NCBI GenBank assembly: GCA_040753075.1
Contig: JBFMHA010000085.1
Location: 1 to 12,832 of the forward strand
DNA from: UBA6814 sp040753075
GTDB lineage: Bacteria; Desulfobacterota; Desulfovibrionia; Desulfovibrionales; Desulfovibrionaceae
Direction of reading: 5' to 3'
DNA length: 12,832 nt
The notes beneath the pieces were generated by a model. The model worked only from the letters and a program-made list of their open reading frames with translations. It did not search any database and was not told the origin of the DNA. Below, in pieces: positions 6,557-12,708 of the stretch (the stretch's first letter is position 1; each line of letters begins with the position of its first letter). The position numbers and the translations under genes were made by a program.

Positions 6557-7717
6557 TCAAAGGGCGACCAGGGCGGCCGAGGGTTCGATGCGGGCGGCCT
6601 TGGCCGCAGGGTAGGCCGCGGCCAGGGCCGCCACCAGGGCCATGCCCAGGCAGACCGCCAGGGCCTCCAGCGGGCTGAACACGGGCAGGACCTCGGCCGC
6701 GTCCAGGAGAAGCACCACCTTGCGGCCCACGACGTAGCCGGCCAGGGATCCCGCCGCGCCGGCGGCCGCGCCCAGGAGCAGGGCTTCGAAGCAGAAGATG
6801 GCGAAGATGCCGGGGCGGGAGTAGCCCAGGGAGCGCAGGAGCCCGATCTCGGCCTTGCGCTCGTTCACCGCCGAGAGCATGGAGAAGCCCACCACCGCGC
6901 AGGCGCTCACCAGGATCACCAGGGCCACGGCCAGGGTCAGGTGCTGCACGAAGTGCACCGAGGCCATGCGGCCCTCCACCACGCTGCGCAGGGCCTTGAC
7001 CTCCAGGCCCGGGAGCTTGCCCCCGATCTGGGCCACGATCTCCTCGATGGGACAGCCTGCGCACAGGGCCGAAACCTCCACGAAGCTCACCTTGCCCGGC
7101 AGGCCGAACAGGCGCTGGGCCAGGCCGAGGTCGGCCAGCACCACGGCGTCGTCGTCCCCGCCGGTGGGCGAGAGCACTCCGGCCACCGTGACCTCGCGGT
7201 CTCCCAGGTGGAGGCTGGAGCCGAAGTCCAGCCCCAGCCGGGCGGCCACCGCACTGCCCAGCACCACCTCGTTTTCGGCGGTGGGAAGCATCCCCTTGAT
7301 CCGCCAGTACTTCTTGATGGTCTGCTCCTGGTCGAAACGCACCCCCACCACCGGCGCCTGTTCGGCCCCCACCGTGGCCGTGCCCACCAGCTTGGGGGCC
7401 ACCGCGGCCAGGTTGGCCGCATTCTTGATGGACCGGATGGCCGAGATCGCCTCCGTCTCGTCCAGGTGGCGCACCTCGTAGAGCAGGTTGCCCAGGCTCA
7501 CCCCGCCGTAGCTCACGGCCAGGGTTTCGGCCTTGGGGGAGACCAGGATGTTGGCGCCGAAGGCGGTGAGCTTGCGCTCGAGGCTCTCGCCCACCACCCT
7601 GGACACGTGCCACAGGGCCGCCATGGAGGTGGCGCCCAGGGCGAAGACCAGGGTAAGGAGCAGGGTGCGCGGCCACTTGCGCCGGGCGTAGCGCAGGGGG
7701 ATGGTGAGCAGGTTCAT
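6557..7717 (-). CDS. FtsX/MacB-type ABC permease of a DUF2318-linked system
   Basis: Inner-membrane protein of 386 residues with the MacB/LolC layout: one N-terminal membrane helix (about 17-38), a large periplasmic domain (about 40-255), and three C-terminal helices (about 258-284, 304-338, 348-370). The coupling-helix segment NERKAEIGLLRSLGYSRPGIF follows the second helix, as expected for contact with the ATPase. The periplasmic domain carries a CxxC (C219-C222, in ALCAGCPIEEI), unusual for LolC/MacB proteins and possibly metal or redox active. The start ATG at 7717 lies five bases past the DUF2318 stop, with AGGG inside the preceding gene. Only one permease is present, so a homodimer is expected. 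The product resembles the Cj1661/Cj1662 type linked to Campylobacter P19; function in iron handling is inferred from that context only. Confidence 0.88.
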   Translation of the reverse strand: MNLLTIPLRYARRKWPRTLLLTLVFALGATSMAALWHVSRVVGESLERKLTAFGANILVSPKAETLAVSYGGVSLGNLLYEVRHLDETEAISAIRSIKNAANLAAVAPKLVGTATVGAEQAPVVGVRFDQEQTIKKYWRIKGMLPTAENEVVLGSAVAARLGLDFGSSLHLGDREVTVAGVLSPTGGDDDAVVLADLGLAQRLFGLPGKVSFVEVSALCAGCPIEEIVAQIGGKLPGLEVKALRSVVEGRMASVHFVQHLTLAVALVILVSACAVVGFSMLSAVNERKAEIGLLRSLGYSRPGIFAIFCFEALLLGAAAGAAGSLAGYVVGRKVVLLLDAAEVLPVFSPLEALAVCLGMALVAALAAAYPAAKAARIEPSAALVAL

Positions 7718-7722
7718 GGGGC

Positions 7723-8190
7723 TTAGCCCTGGAAGTAGCGCAGGCCGGCGGCCAGGTCCGGGGCCTTGATGGTCACGGCCTTGGCGTCGACCGAGAAGGC
7801 CAGGGGCGAGGGGTTGCAGCCGCCCTGCACCGCGCCGATGCGGGCGATGGGGAAGGCCTGGCCGCAGTTGTTGCAGACCATGTAGGCCCCGTCCTGGGTG
7901 TAGCCCTTGTGCTCGCGCCAGCACACGTCGCAGGCGTCGAAGGCCGCGCGCACGCCCCCGGCCTGGTCCTTGACCAGGAAGAAGCGCACGGTCCCGCCGT
8001 TCACTTCGGCCTGGAAATAACGGGCCTTGCCGTCGGCCAGGGCGGAGAGGGGCGTCGAGGCCGTTCCGTTCTGGAGTTTCACGGTCTGGTGGGAGCCGCC
8101 GAAGCCGAGAAAGGCCTGGCTTGCGCCGGCGGATAGAAGCAGGACGGCCAGGACGGCCAGGGCGATGAACGGGGTCTGCAGGGAACGCAT
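7723..8190 (-). CDS. Exported DUF2318 (FtrD-like) cysteine-rich protein
   Basis: Periplasmic protein of 155 residues. Residues 1-26 are a signal peptide: MRS, a hydrophobic stretch LAVLAVLLLSAG, and a signal peptidase I site after ASQA. The mature part carries the DUF2318 signature: two CxxC pairs (C87/C90 in DACDVCWREHKGY and C106/C109 in MVCNNCGQAF) and a final Cys in GGCNP (C125), likely to bind metal or an iron-sulfur centre. It corresponds to the soluble domain of FtrD-like proteins, without the membrane part. In Campylobacter a DUF2318 protein sits in the same operon as P19, FTR1 and an ABC module for iron uptake. The start at 8190 has GGAGG seven bases upstream; a longer open frame to 8388 crosses the operator cluster and is rejected. 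It is the first gene of a three-gene operon. Confidence 0.9.
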   Translation of the reverse strand: MRSLQTPFIALAVLAVLLLSAGASQAFLGFGGSHQTVKLQNGTASTPLSALADGKARYFQAEVNGGTVRFFLVKDQAGGVRAAFDACDVCWREHKGYTQDGAYMVCNNCGQAFPIARIGAVQGGCNPSPLAFSVDAKAVTIKAPDLAAGLRYFQG

Positions 8191-8317
8191 TGGGGAGCCT
8201 CCGTGGCGGGCGGGCTGTGTGGCCCTGATCCCGAGGATTTTGCCAGGATAAGCACGGCCCGTGCCGGAAGGGGCAAGGACCGGAATCCCGTGTGGTTGCG
8301 GGTGCGGGACCGGATCG

Positions 8318-8388
8318 TGTGCAGCCCATTCTGTGCAAATCATGCACATGGCCGAGCCCTGGCCTGCACATGTGCAGGCCTGTTGCAC
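8318..8388. promoter_or_regulatory. Operator cluster of TGTGCA/TGCACA half-sites
   Basis: Five exact hexamers lie within 59 bases: 8318-8323, 8332-8337, 8343-8348, 8365-8370 and 8371-8376, plus a partial TTGCACC at 8382. They form one interrupted palindrome (TGTGCA-N5-TGCACA, 8332-8348) and one perfect 20-bp palindrome, GGCCTGCACATGTGCAGGCC (8361-8380). The cluster lies 128-198 bases before the DUF2318 start. It is probably a repressor or activator binding region for that operon; the regulator is unknown. Confidence 0.6.
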
Positions 8389-8407
8389 CGCGCTCGATAA
8401 TGCTGAG

Positions 8408-8436
8408 TTAAATAGTATGAATTAGCCGCCAGTCAA
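8408..8436 (-). promoter_or_regulatory. Possible sigma-70 promoter of the DUF2318 operon
   Basis: TTGACT (8431-8436) opens an A+T-rich stretch that stands out from the GC-rich surroundings, but the -10 is poor (ATTTAA at 17 bases, TATTTA at 16). Transcripts from here would run through the TGTGCA cluster, which would suit repression. The leader would then be about 200 bases, so another start closer to the gene is possible. Confidence 0.35.
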
Positions 8437-8464
8437 GGGGGAAGCGCAAAGAATGCGCTCCCCC
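8437..8464 (-). terminator. Hairpin terminator after the ADH synthase gene
   Basis: GGGGGA-GCGCA pairs with TGCGCTCCCCC around a 5-base loop with one bulged A, starting 21 bases past the stop codon. The tract beyond it on the minus strand (TTGACTGG) is weak, and it directly overlaps the start of the next possible promoter. Confidence 0.55.
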
Positions 8465-8485
8465 CTCATCACGGCCCGTGCGGCC

Positions 8486-9322
8486 CTATTTCTTGCGGGG
8501 CTTGGCCGGCTTGCGGGCGGCCCGGTCGCCGCCGGCGATCTTCAGGGCCTCGGCCACCGAGGCGTCCTCGTGCACGATGGCGCGCAGGGCGGCCACCAGG
8601 CGCTGCGGGTGGTCGGCCTGGAAGATGTTGCGGCCGATGGACAGGCCCGAGCCGCCGGCCTTGACCGAGTCGTGGGCCATCTGGAGGATGTCCTTGACCG
8701 AGTCCATCTTGGCCCCGCCGGCGATGACCACCGGGATGCACACGCCCTTGACCACCTTCTCGAAGGTCTTGGGCGAGCCGGTGTAGGGCACCTTGACCAC
8801 GTCCGCGCCCAGCTCCATGCCCACCCGGGCGCAGTGGGCCACCACGTCGGGGGAGAAGCCGTCCTTCACCTCCTTGCCCCGGGCGTAGACCATGGCCAGG
8901 GTGGGCATGCCCCAGTCGGTGGCCCTGGAGGCGGCCTCGCCCAGGTCGCGCAGCATTTCCCGCTCGGACTCGTCGCCGATGTTCACGTGCACGGACACCG
9001 CGTCCGCGCCCAGCTTGATGGCGTCCTCCACCGAGCCGGTGAGGGCCTTGGCGTTGGGGAAGGGGGAGAGGCTGGTGGAGCCCGAGAGGTGGACGATGAG
9101 TCCGATGTCCGGGCCGTGCTGGCGGTGGCCGCAGGGCACCAGGCCCTTGTGCATGAGCACCGCGTTGGCCCCGCCCTCGGCGATGTGGGTCAGGGTCTCC
9201 ACCATGTTCACCAGCCCGGGGATGGGGCCCACGGACACCCCGTGGTCCAGGGGGACGATGATGGTGCGTTTGGTGTCCCGGTTGAAGAAGCGTTCCTTGC
9301 GGATGGCCTTGCCGATGTGCAT
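8486..9322 (-). CDS. ADH synthase-like class I aldolase (alternative shikimate entry)
   Basis: Cytoplasmic TIM-barrel aldolase of 278 residues in the DhnA/FbaB family. It closely resembles archaeal 2-amino-3,7-dideoxy-D-threo-hept-6-ulosonate synthase (the Methanocaldococcus MJ0400 type, also called AroA'), which starts the DAHP-independent route to 3-dehydroquinate. Catalytic-type residues are present: D26 in PLDHG, Y146 and R148 in VYARGK, and Schiff-base K177 in VVKVPYTGS. Each is offset by seven from MJ0400 D33, Y153 and K184, as I recall them. The phosphate-binding end GGSGLSIGRNIFQ is also clear. The tail ARKPAKPRKK is basic. The start at 9322 has AAGGAG six bases upstream. The partner dehydroquinate synthase II is not in this window. 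A Tyr-rich leader peptide and attenuator precede it, strong independent support for an aromatic rather than a glycolytic role. Automated pipelines may call it fructose-bisphosphate aldolase. Confidence 0.88.
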   Translation of the reverse strand: MHIGKAIRKERFFNRDTKRTIIVPLDHGVSVGPIPGLVNMVETLTHIAEGGANAVLMHKGLVPCGHRQHGPDIGLIVHLSGSTSLSPFPNAKALTGSVEDAIKLGADAVSVHVNIGDESEREMLRDLGEAASRATDWGMPTLAMVYARGKEVKDGFSPDVVAHCARVGMELGADVVKVPYTGSPKTFEKVVKGVCIPVVIAGGAKMDSVKDILQMAHDSVKAGGSGLSIGRNIFQADHPQRLVAALRAIVHEDASVAEALKIAGGDRAARKPAKPRKK

Positions 9323-9350
9323 GGGAGTCTCCTTGGGGTTGGTGTGGAAC

Positions 9351-9385
9351 AAAAAAAGGGGCCGCAGGTGTGAACCTGCGGCCCC
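9351..9385 (-). terminator. Attenuator: intrinsic terminator in the ADH synthase leader
   Basis: Perfect 12-bp arms (9358-9369 and 9374-9385, GGGGCCGCAGGT and complement), a 4-base loop, then seven T on the minus strand (9351-9357). It ends only 16 bases before the AAGGAG ribosome binding site (9329-9334) of the gene it would switch off, and follows a Tyr-rich small reading frame on the same strand. An intrinsic terminator in this place can only act as a leader attenuator or as the end of the leader transcript. Confidence 0.92.
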
Positions 9386-9413
9386 TTCTTCGCGCGTCCG
9401 GTTGCTGCGGGAG

Positions 9414-9497
9414 CTAGATCGCACCCCTCCGTCCGCCGCGGGCCGATGCCGCGGCATAATAATAGGAGAACAGGGCCGGAGCGGAGGGTTTGTGCAT
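9414..9497 (-). CDS. Leader peptide with Phe-Ser-Tyr-Tyr-Tyr (attenuation peptide)
   Basis: A 27-residue reading frame starts with MHKPSAPALFSYYYAAAS and ends in RRGAI. Codons 12-14 are UAU UAU UAU (9456-9464) with Phe at codon 10, in a product otherwise rich in Ala, Gly, Arg and Pro. Consecutive regulatory codons followed by RNA that can pair in alternative ways, then an intrinsic terminator (9351-9385) and an aromatic-pathway gene, is the layout of ribosome-mediated attenuation, as in pheA, trp and his leaders. Right after the Tyr codons GCCGCGG (9449-9455) can pair with CCGCGGC (9435-9441). CGGCCC (9440-9445) can instead pair with GGGCCG (9379-9384) in the terminator's first arm, giving a possible antiterminator. 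There is no clear ribosome binding site: the promoter at 9505-9533 would place the transcript start at about the ATG, so translation may be leaderless. Confidence 0.78.
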   Translation of the reverse strand: MHKPSAPALFSYYYAAASARGGRRGAI

Positions 9498-9504
9498 GGC
9501 CGGC

Positions 9505-9533
9505 ACCCTAGCGCCGGCTTCCGGGCCTGTCAA
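9505..9533 (-). promoter_or_regulatory. Sigma-70 promoter of the leader peptide and ADH synthase
   Basis: TTGACA (9528-9533), a 17-base spacer and TAGGGT (9505-9510): a perfect -35 with a weak -10. The expected transcription start is within a base or two of the leader peptide ATG at 9497. As an alternative, TATGAT at 9552-9557 could be a -10 without a good -35; AGGG at 9506-9509 would then serve as a ribosome binding site for the peptide. Confidence 0.6.
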
Positions 9534-9599
9534 GCCGTCCGTCCGCAGCACATCATAAGCCTTCCGGGGAGCGCCCGGCGGGCCGGCTCTTTCGTTGTC

Positions 9600-9644
9600 T
9601 TGACGCAACATCTTGACGCGCTTGACAATTCTTTCGTTGCGTCA
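9600..9644. repeat. TGACGCAAC inverted repeat with iterated TTGAC motifs
   Basis: TGACGCAAC (9601-9609) is mirrored exactly by GTTGCGTCA (9636-9644), 26 bases apart. Within and beside it TTGAC occurs at 9600, 9613 and 9622 on the plus strand. The cluster lies between the divergent ADH synthase and motA promoters, and its right arm overlaps the likely motA -35. It may be an operator; the binding protein is unknown. Confidence 0.5.
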
Positions 9645-9665
9645 GGCCTGCGCCAGGCGTATATG
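9637..9665 (+). promoter_or_regulatory. Possible sigma-70 promoter of motAB
   Basis: TTGCGT (9637-9642), a 17-base spacer, then TATATG (9660-9665). Spacing is ideal; both hexamers are moderate matches. No sigma-28 or sigma-54 pattern was seen before motA, so the motor genes may not share control with the filament genes. Confidence 0.45.
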
Positions 9666-9722
9666 CTGAGATTCTTGATTGATGTGCGGTCCGTCCGGCG
9701 AAGGCGGCGCAAGGGGGAATCC

Positions 9723-10574
9723 ATGACGGCAATCCTCGGCATCCTGGTGGTGCTGGGAGCAGTGATCGGCGGCTTCCTGGCGGAGGGGGGGCATCTGGTG
9801 ATCCTGTACCAGCCCGTGGAGATGCTCATCATCTTCGGCGCGGCCCTGGGCTCCTTTCTCATCGCCTCGCCCTTGAGCGTGGTCAAGGACGTGTTCAAGC
9901 ACCTGCCGGGAATCTTCACGGCCAAGGAGCCGGGCAAGCGCGACTACCTGGACATCCTGGCCGTGCTCTACACCCTGTTCACCGAGGCCCGGAGGGGCGG
10001 GGCGGTGGCCATGGACAAGCATGTGTCCAAGCCGGACCAGAGCAACATCTTCGCCAAGCATCCCTCGGTGCTCAAACGCAAGGCGGTGTGCGCCTTCATC
10101 TGCGACAACCTGAAGATCGTGGTGTCGGGCAACGTGGAGCACCACTACCTCGAATCGCTCATGGACTTCGACATCGCCTCGCGCACGCACCACGCGCTCA
10201 TCCCCTCCCAGGGAGTGGCCAAGGTGGCGGACTCCCTGCCCGGCCTGGGCATCGTGGCCGCGGTGCTGGGGGTGGTGATGACCATGGGCAAGCTCAACGA
10301 GCCGCCCGAGGTGCTCGGCCACTCCATCGGCGCGGCGCTGCTCGGCACCTTCCTGGGCGTGCTCATGTGCTACGGCTTCGTGGGACCCATGGGGGCCAAC
10401 CTGGAGCACGCGGCGCGGACCAAGCAGGGGCAACTCAAGGTGGCCAAGGCCGCCATTTCCGCCTACCTCATCGGCTTGGCCCCGATCCTGGCGGTGGAGG
10501 CCGGCCGCCGGGCCATCCCCGAGCATGTCCAGCCCAGCTTCGAGGAGCTCGAGCAGGTCATGAAGAATGGCTAG
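9723..10574 (+). CDS. motA: Flagellar motor stator protein MotA
   Basis: Inner-membrane stator subunit of 283 residues; with MotB it forms the ion channel that drives rotor torque. Four membrane segments are visible: about 2-20, 30-50, 171-190 and 201-222, with the large cytoplasmic loop between the second and third. Known functional positions line up with Escherichia coli MotA numbering: R90 in EARRGG (rotor contact), P173 in DSLPGLG and P222 in GFVGPMG (both conserved prolines of the channel). The sequence is of the proton-type MotA group by overall look, but ion choice cannot be settled by eye. The start at 9723 has AAGGGGGA before it; an in-frame ATG at 9664 lies in the promoter -10 and is rejected. 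It overlaps motB by eight bases, so the two are translationally linked. Confidence 0.96.
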   Translation: MTAILGILVVLGAVIGGFLAEGGHLVILYQPVEMLIIFGAALGSFLIASPLSVVKDVFKHLPGIFTAKEPGKRDYLDILAVLYTLFTEARRGGAVAMDKHVSKPDQSNIFAKHPSVLKRKAVCAFICDNLKIVVSGNVEHHYLESLMDFDIASRTHHALIPSQGVAKVADSLPGLGIVAAVLGVVMTMGKLNEPPEVLGHSIGAALLGTFLGVLMCYGFVGPMGANLEHAARTKQGQLKVAKAAISAYLIGLAPILAVEAGRRAIPEHVQPSFEELEQVMKNG

Positions 10575-11316
10575 CGGAGGCAAGAAGCTCGTCATCTTCC
10601 GCGATCCCGAGGAGGCGGAGCACGCCCCGCACGGCGGGAGCTGGAAGGTGGCCTACGCGGACTTCGTCACCGCGCTCATGGCCCTCTTCCTTCTGCTCTG
10701 GCTGCTCATGGCCCTCAAGCCCCAGCAGAAGGAGAACCTGGCCATCTTCTTCCAGAACCCGGAGGACACCGCCAAGGTCAAGGCCAGCCTCCAGTCGGGT
10801 TCGCCCACCCCGGTCAAGGCGGCCAAGCTGGCCGATGCCGCCAAGCTGTCCAGCATGGGCCAGGTGCAGCGCGAGGTGGCGCAGCGGCTCAAGGACTTCG
10901 CCACCCGGGATCCGGAACTGGCCCGCCGGACCAGCGTGAGCGGCGAGGAGGACGGGGTGCTCATCCAGGTTTCCAGCGCCATCCTCTTCGAGCCCGGCTC
11001 CGCCACCCTGACTCCCGGGGCGAGGCGCATGCTGGGCGAGGTGGCGGCCATCCTGGACAGTTACGGCATGGAGTTGAAGATCCGCGGGCATACCGACGAT
11101 CAGGAGCAGGGGGGCCGCCTGTTCCGCTCCACCTGGGAGTTGTCCGCGGCCCGGGCCGCTGCGGCGCTGCGCGAACTGGCCCAGGAGCACGGGGCGCCGG
11201 TGCGGCGCATGTCCGCCGCGGGCTATGCCGACACCATGCCCCTGGTGCCCAACGAGGACGAGGCGTCCAGGGCCCGCAACCGCCGCATCGAACTGCTCTT
11301 CACGCCGTCTCGGTAG
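10567..11316 (+). CDS. motB: Flagellar motor stator protein MotB
   Basis: Stator subunit of 249 residues that anchors the MotA-MotB channel to peptidoglycan. A basic N-terminus is followed by the membrane segment VAYADFVTALMALFLLLWLL, with the essential ion-binding Asp at residue 32. The plug/linker region covers roughly 50-130. The OmpA-like peptidoglycan-binding domain fills the rest, with LIQVSSAILFEPGSATL, the IRGHTDDQ motif, WELSAARAAA, and the closing NRRIELLF. The ATG lies inside the end of motA (8-base overlap). Its last 17 bases overlap the 3' end of the convergent gene at 11300-11923, leaving no room for a separate terminator between them. Confidence 0.95.
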   Translation: MASGGKKLVIFRDPEEAEHAPHGGSWKVAYADFVTALMALFLLLWLLMALKPQQKENLAIFFQNPEDTAKVKASLQSGSPTPVKAAKLADAAKLSSMGQVQREVAQRLKDFATRDPELARRTSVSGEEDGVLIQVSSAILFEPGSATLTPGARRMLGEVAAILDSYGMELKIRGHTDDQEQGGRLFRSTWELSAARAAAALRELAQEHGAPVRRMSAAGYADTMPLVPNEDEASRARNRRIELLFTPSR

Positions 11317-11923
11317 GCGGCATCCCTTTGGCCGCATCCTCGGGGCCGGACTCCTTCTCCTTGCTCCAGGCCGCGGCCACCACCTCGGCCAGCAGGCGGT
11401 CCATGCTAAGCCCAGGCCGATGCGCCTGGTTGGCGCTGCGCAGGTAGCGGTCCTTTTCGTCGCACCAGCGGGTCAGGTCGGCGATGCCGTAGCGCTCCAC
11501 GTTGACCAGGGACAGGGCCTTGTCTCCGGCCTCGGGCGCGCCCTCGGCCAGGATGTGCAGGCCCAGGTAGGTCGAGCGGCCCAGGGGCTGCCGCGACCGG
11601 ACCTCGCAGGCCAGGAACAGGGCCAGCGGGTCGTCCGGGGCGTCCGAGGGCGGGGCCAGCTTGAGGTAGACCAGCATGCTCCCGGCCAGCGGGTCCTCCG
11701 GGGCCTGGGGGCACAGGCGGTGGTAGGTCAGGCCCAGGCCGGCCGCGGACAGGCTGTCCAGGTTCACCCAGCACAGGCGCCGGCCCAGCTGCAGATGGGG
11801 CTTGCCCAGGTCGCGCACGTGCAGCCGGCCGGGAAGCTCCGGGCTCCAGAACCAGGCCGCCAGCTCGATGACGTCGCAATCCTCGATGTCCACCCGGAAT
11901 CCCGGGGCCTGGCTGGTCTCCAC
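11300..11923 (-). CDS. Possible PilZ-like protein, co-transcribed with second motB
   Basis: About 207 residues, with no signal peptide or membrane helix. The best start is GTG at 11923, 20 bases after the second motB stop, with GGGGGAG just upstream; the spacing is a little short, and a later GTG at 11893 is possible. Residues 33-65 include RLHVRDLGKPHLQLGRRL and VNLDSLSAAGLGL. The latter recalls the D-x-S-x-x-G motif of PilZ domains, with one extra residue; an arginine pair (R48-R49) lies ahead of it but no clean RxxxR is seen. Later strands (LALFLACEVRSRQ, TYLGLHILAEG) would suit a beta-barrel. PilZ proteins bind cyclic di-GMP and can brake the motor, which would suit the neighbouring stator genes. 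This is a weak domain match: a conserved motility-linked hypothetical protein is the safe reading. Expression as a real gene is supported by codon frame and placement. Confidence 0.6.
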   Translation of the reverse strand: METSQAPGFRVDIEDCDVIELAAWFWSPELPGRLHVRDLGKPHLQLGRRLCWVNLDSLSAAGLGLTYHRLCPQAPEDPLAGSMLVYLKLAPPSDAPDDPLALFLACEVRSRQPLGRSTYLGLHILAEGAPEAGDKALSLVNVERYGIADLTRWCDEKDRYLRSANQAHRPGLSMDRLLAEVVAAAWSKEKESGPEDAAKGMPPTETA

Positions 11924-11943
11924 CTTCTCCCCCGTCCCGACCC

Positions 11944-12708
11944 TCAGGGCCAGGTCGCGTGTTCCGCCGTGGGCAGGGCGTAATAGATTTCGATGCGCCG
12001 GTTGGCGGCGCGCTCCTCGGCGGTGCGGTCCGGCCCCAGAGGCCGGCTGTCGGCATAGCCCGCCGCGCTCATCCGGGCCGGCGGCAGGGCGAACTGGGCC
12101 GCGATGGCGTTGAGCACCGCCGCGGCCCGGGCCGCGGAGAACACCCACTTGTCGCGCAGGAGCGAGGCCTGCGCCTCCTGGTCGTCGGCATGGCCGCGCA
12201 CTTCCAGCACCACGTCGTGCTTCTTGAGGATCGCCGCCGCCTGGGCCAGCAGGGCCTCGGCCCCGGGCAGGAGCTCCGTGCCGCCCGCGGCGAAGAGCTG
12301 CGCGCTGGGGATGGTCAGGGACACGCCCTCCTCGTCCACCCGGACCCCGGCCCCCTCCATGGCCTGGGCCTCCTTGTGGAGCAAGGCCTTGATCTTGCCG
12401 GCCACGGCCAGTTGGGTCTTCTTGGCCGGGTCCATGCGCTGCATGATGGTGGCCGAGTCCGTCACCTCGCCCAGCACCGGGCGGCCGTCCTTGGATTCCT
12501 TGACCGCCACGTCCGGGCTGCGGAAGTAGAGGGCCAGCTGGGCCTTCTGCTGGGGCTTGAGGGCGATGAGCAGCCAGAGCAGAAGGAAGAGGGCCATGAG
12601 CGCGGTGACGAAGTCCGCGTAGGCCACCTTCCAGCTCCCGCCGTGGGCCGCGCCGTGGTCCTCGGCGGGCCTGGTGATGACGATGATCTCGCGCTTCCTG
12701 GGCGGCAT
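11944..12708 (-). CDS. motB: Second MotB-like stator protein
   Basis: A MotB paralogue of 254 residues. The membrane segment, from GGSWKVAYADFVTALMALFLLLWLL to ALKPQQK, is almost the same as in the plus-strand motB, with the ion-binding Asp again at residue 32. The linker (about 55-135) is quite different, and the C-terminal OmpA-like domain has LTIPSAQLFAAGGTELLPGA, VRGHADDQ, VFSAARAAAVL and NRRIEIYY. The start ATG at 12708 has AAGGAGG five bases upstream and brings the Asp into register with MotB; an in-frame ATG at 12759 has no such support. No motA gene lies beside it inside the window: a partner may be upstream beyond 12832, or this MotB may share MotA. The upstream 124 bases show short GC-rich palindromes (CCGCGG at 12723 and 12736, GCCGG/CCGGC at 12761-12775) but no convincing promoter. 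Confidence 0.92.
   Translation of the reverse strand: MPPRKREIIVITRPAEDHGAAHGGSWKVAYADFVTALMALFLLLWLLIALKPQQKAQLALYFRSPDVAVKESKDGRPVLGEVTDSATIMQRMDPAKKTQLAVAGKIKALLHKEAQAMEGAGVRVDEEGVSLTIPSAQLFAAGGTELLPGAEALLAQAAAILKKHDVVLEVRGHADDQEAQASLLRDKWVFSAARAAAVLNAIAAQFALPPARMSAAGYADSRPLGPDRTAEERAANRRIEIYYALPTAEHATWP

Noticed and set aside
6489..7676. N-terminal extension of the ATPase frame through the permease gene
   Set aside because: The extension is out-of-frame with the permease and rich in Gly, Arg and Pro. The permease has full FtsX-type architecture, so the ATPase begins near 6488.
8361..8380. Perfect 20-bp palindrome as a transcription terminator
   Set aside because: There is no T tract on either side, and other TGTGCA half-sites surround it, which fits protein binding better. 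The ADH synthase gene already has a hairpin at 8437-8464.
9323..9457. Longer start for the ADH synthase at 9457
   Set aside because: It would place the U7 terminator hairpin inside the coding sequence and has no ribosome binding site; the ATG at 9322 has AAGGAG six bases upstream and matches the family start.
8892..9722. Long upstream extension of the motA frame
   Set aside because: It crosses the divergent aldolase gene antisense and the promoter region. MotA homology starts at 9723 behind AAGGGGGA.
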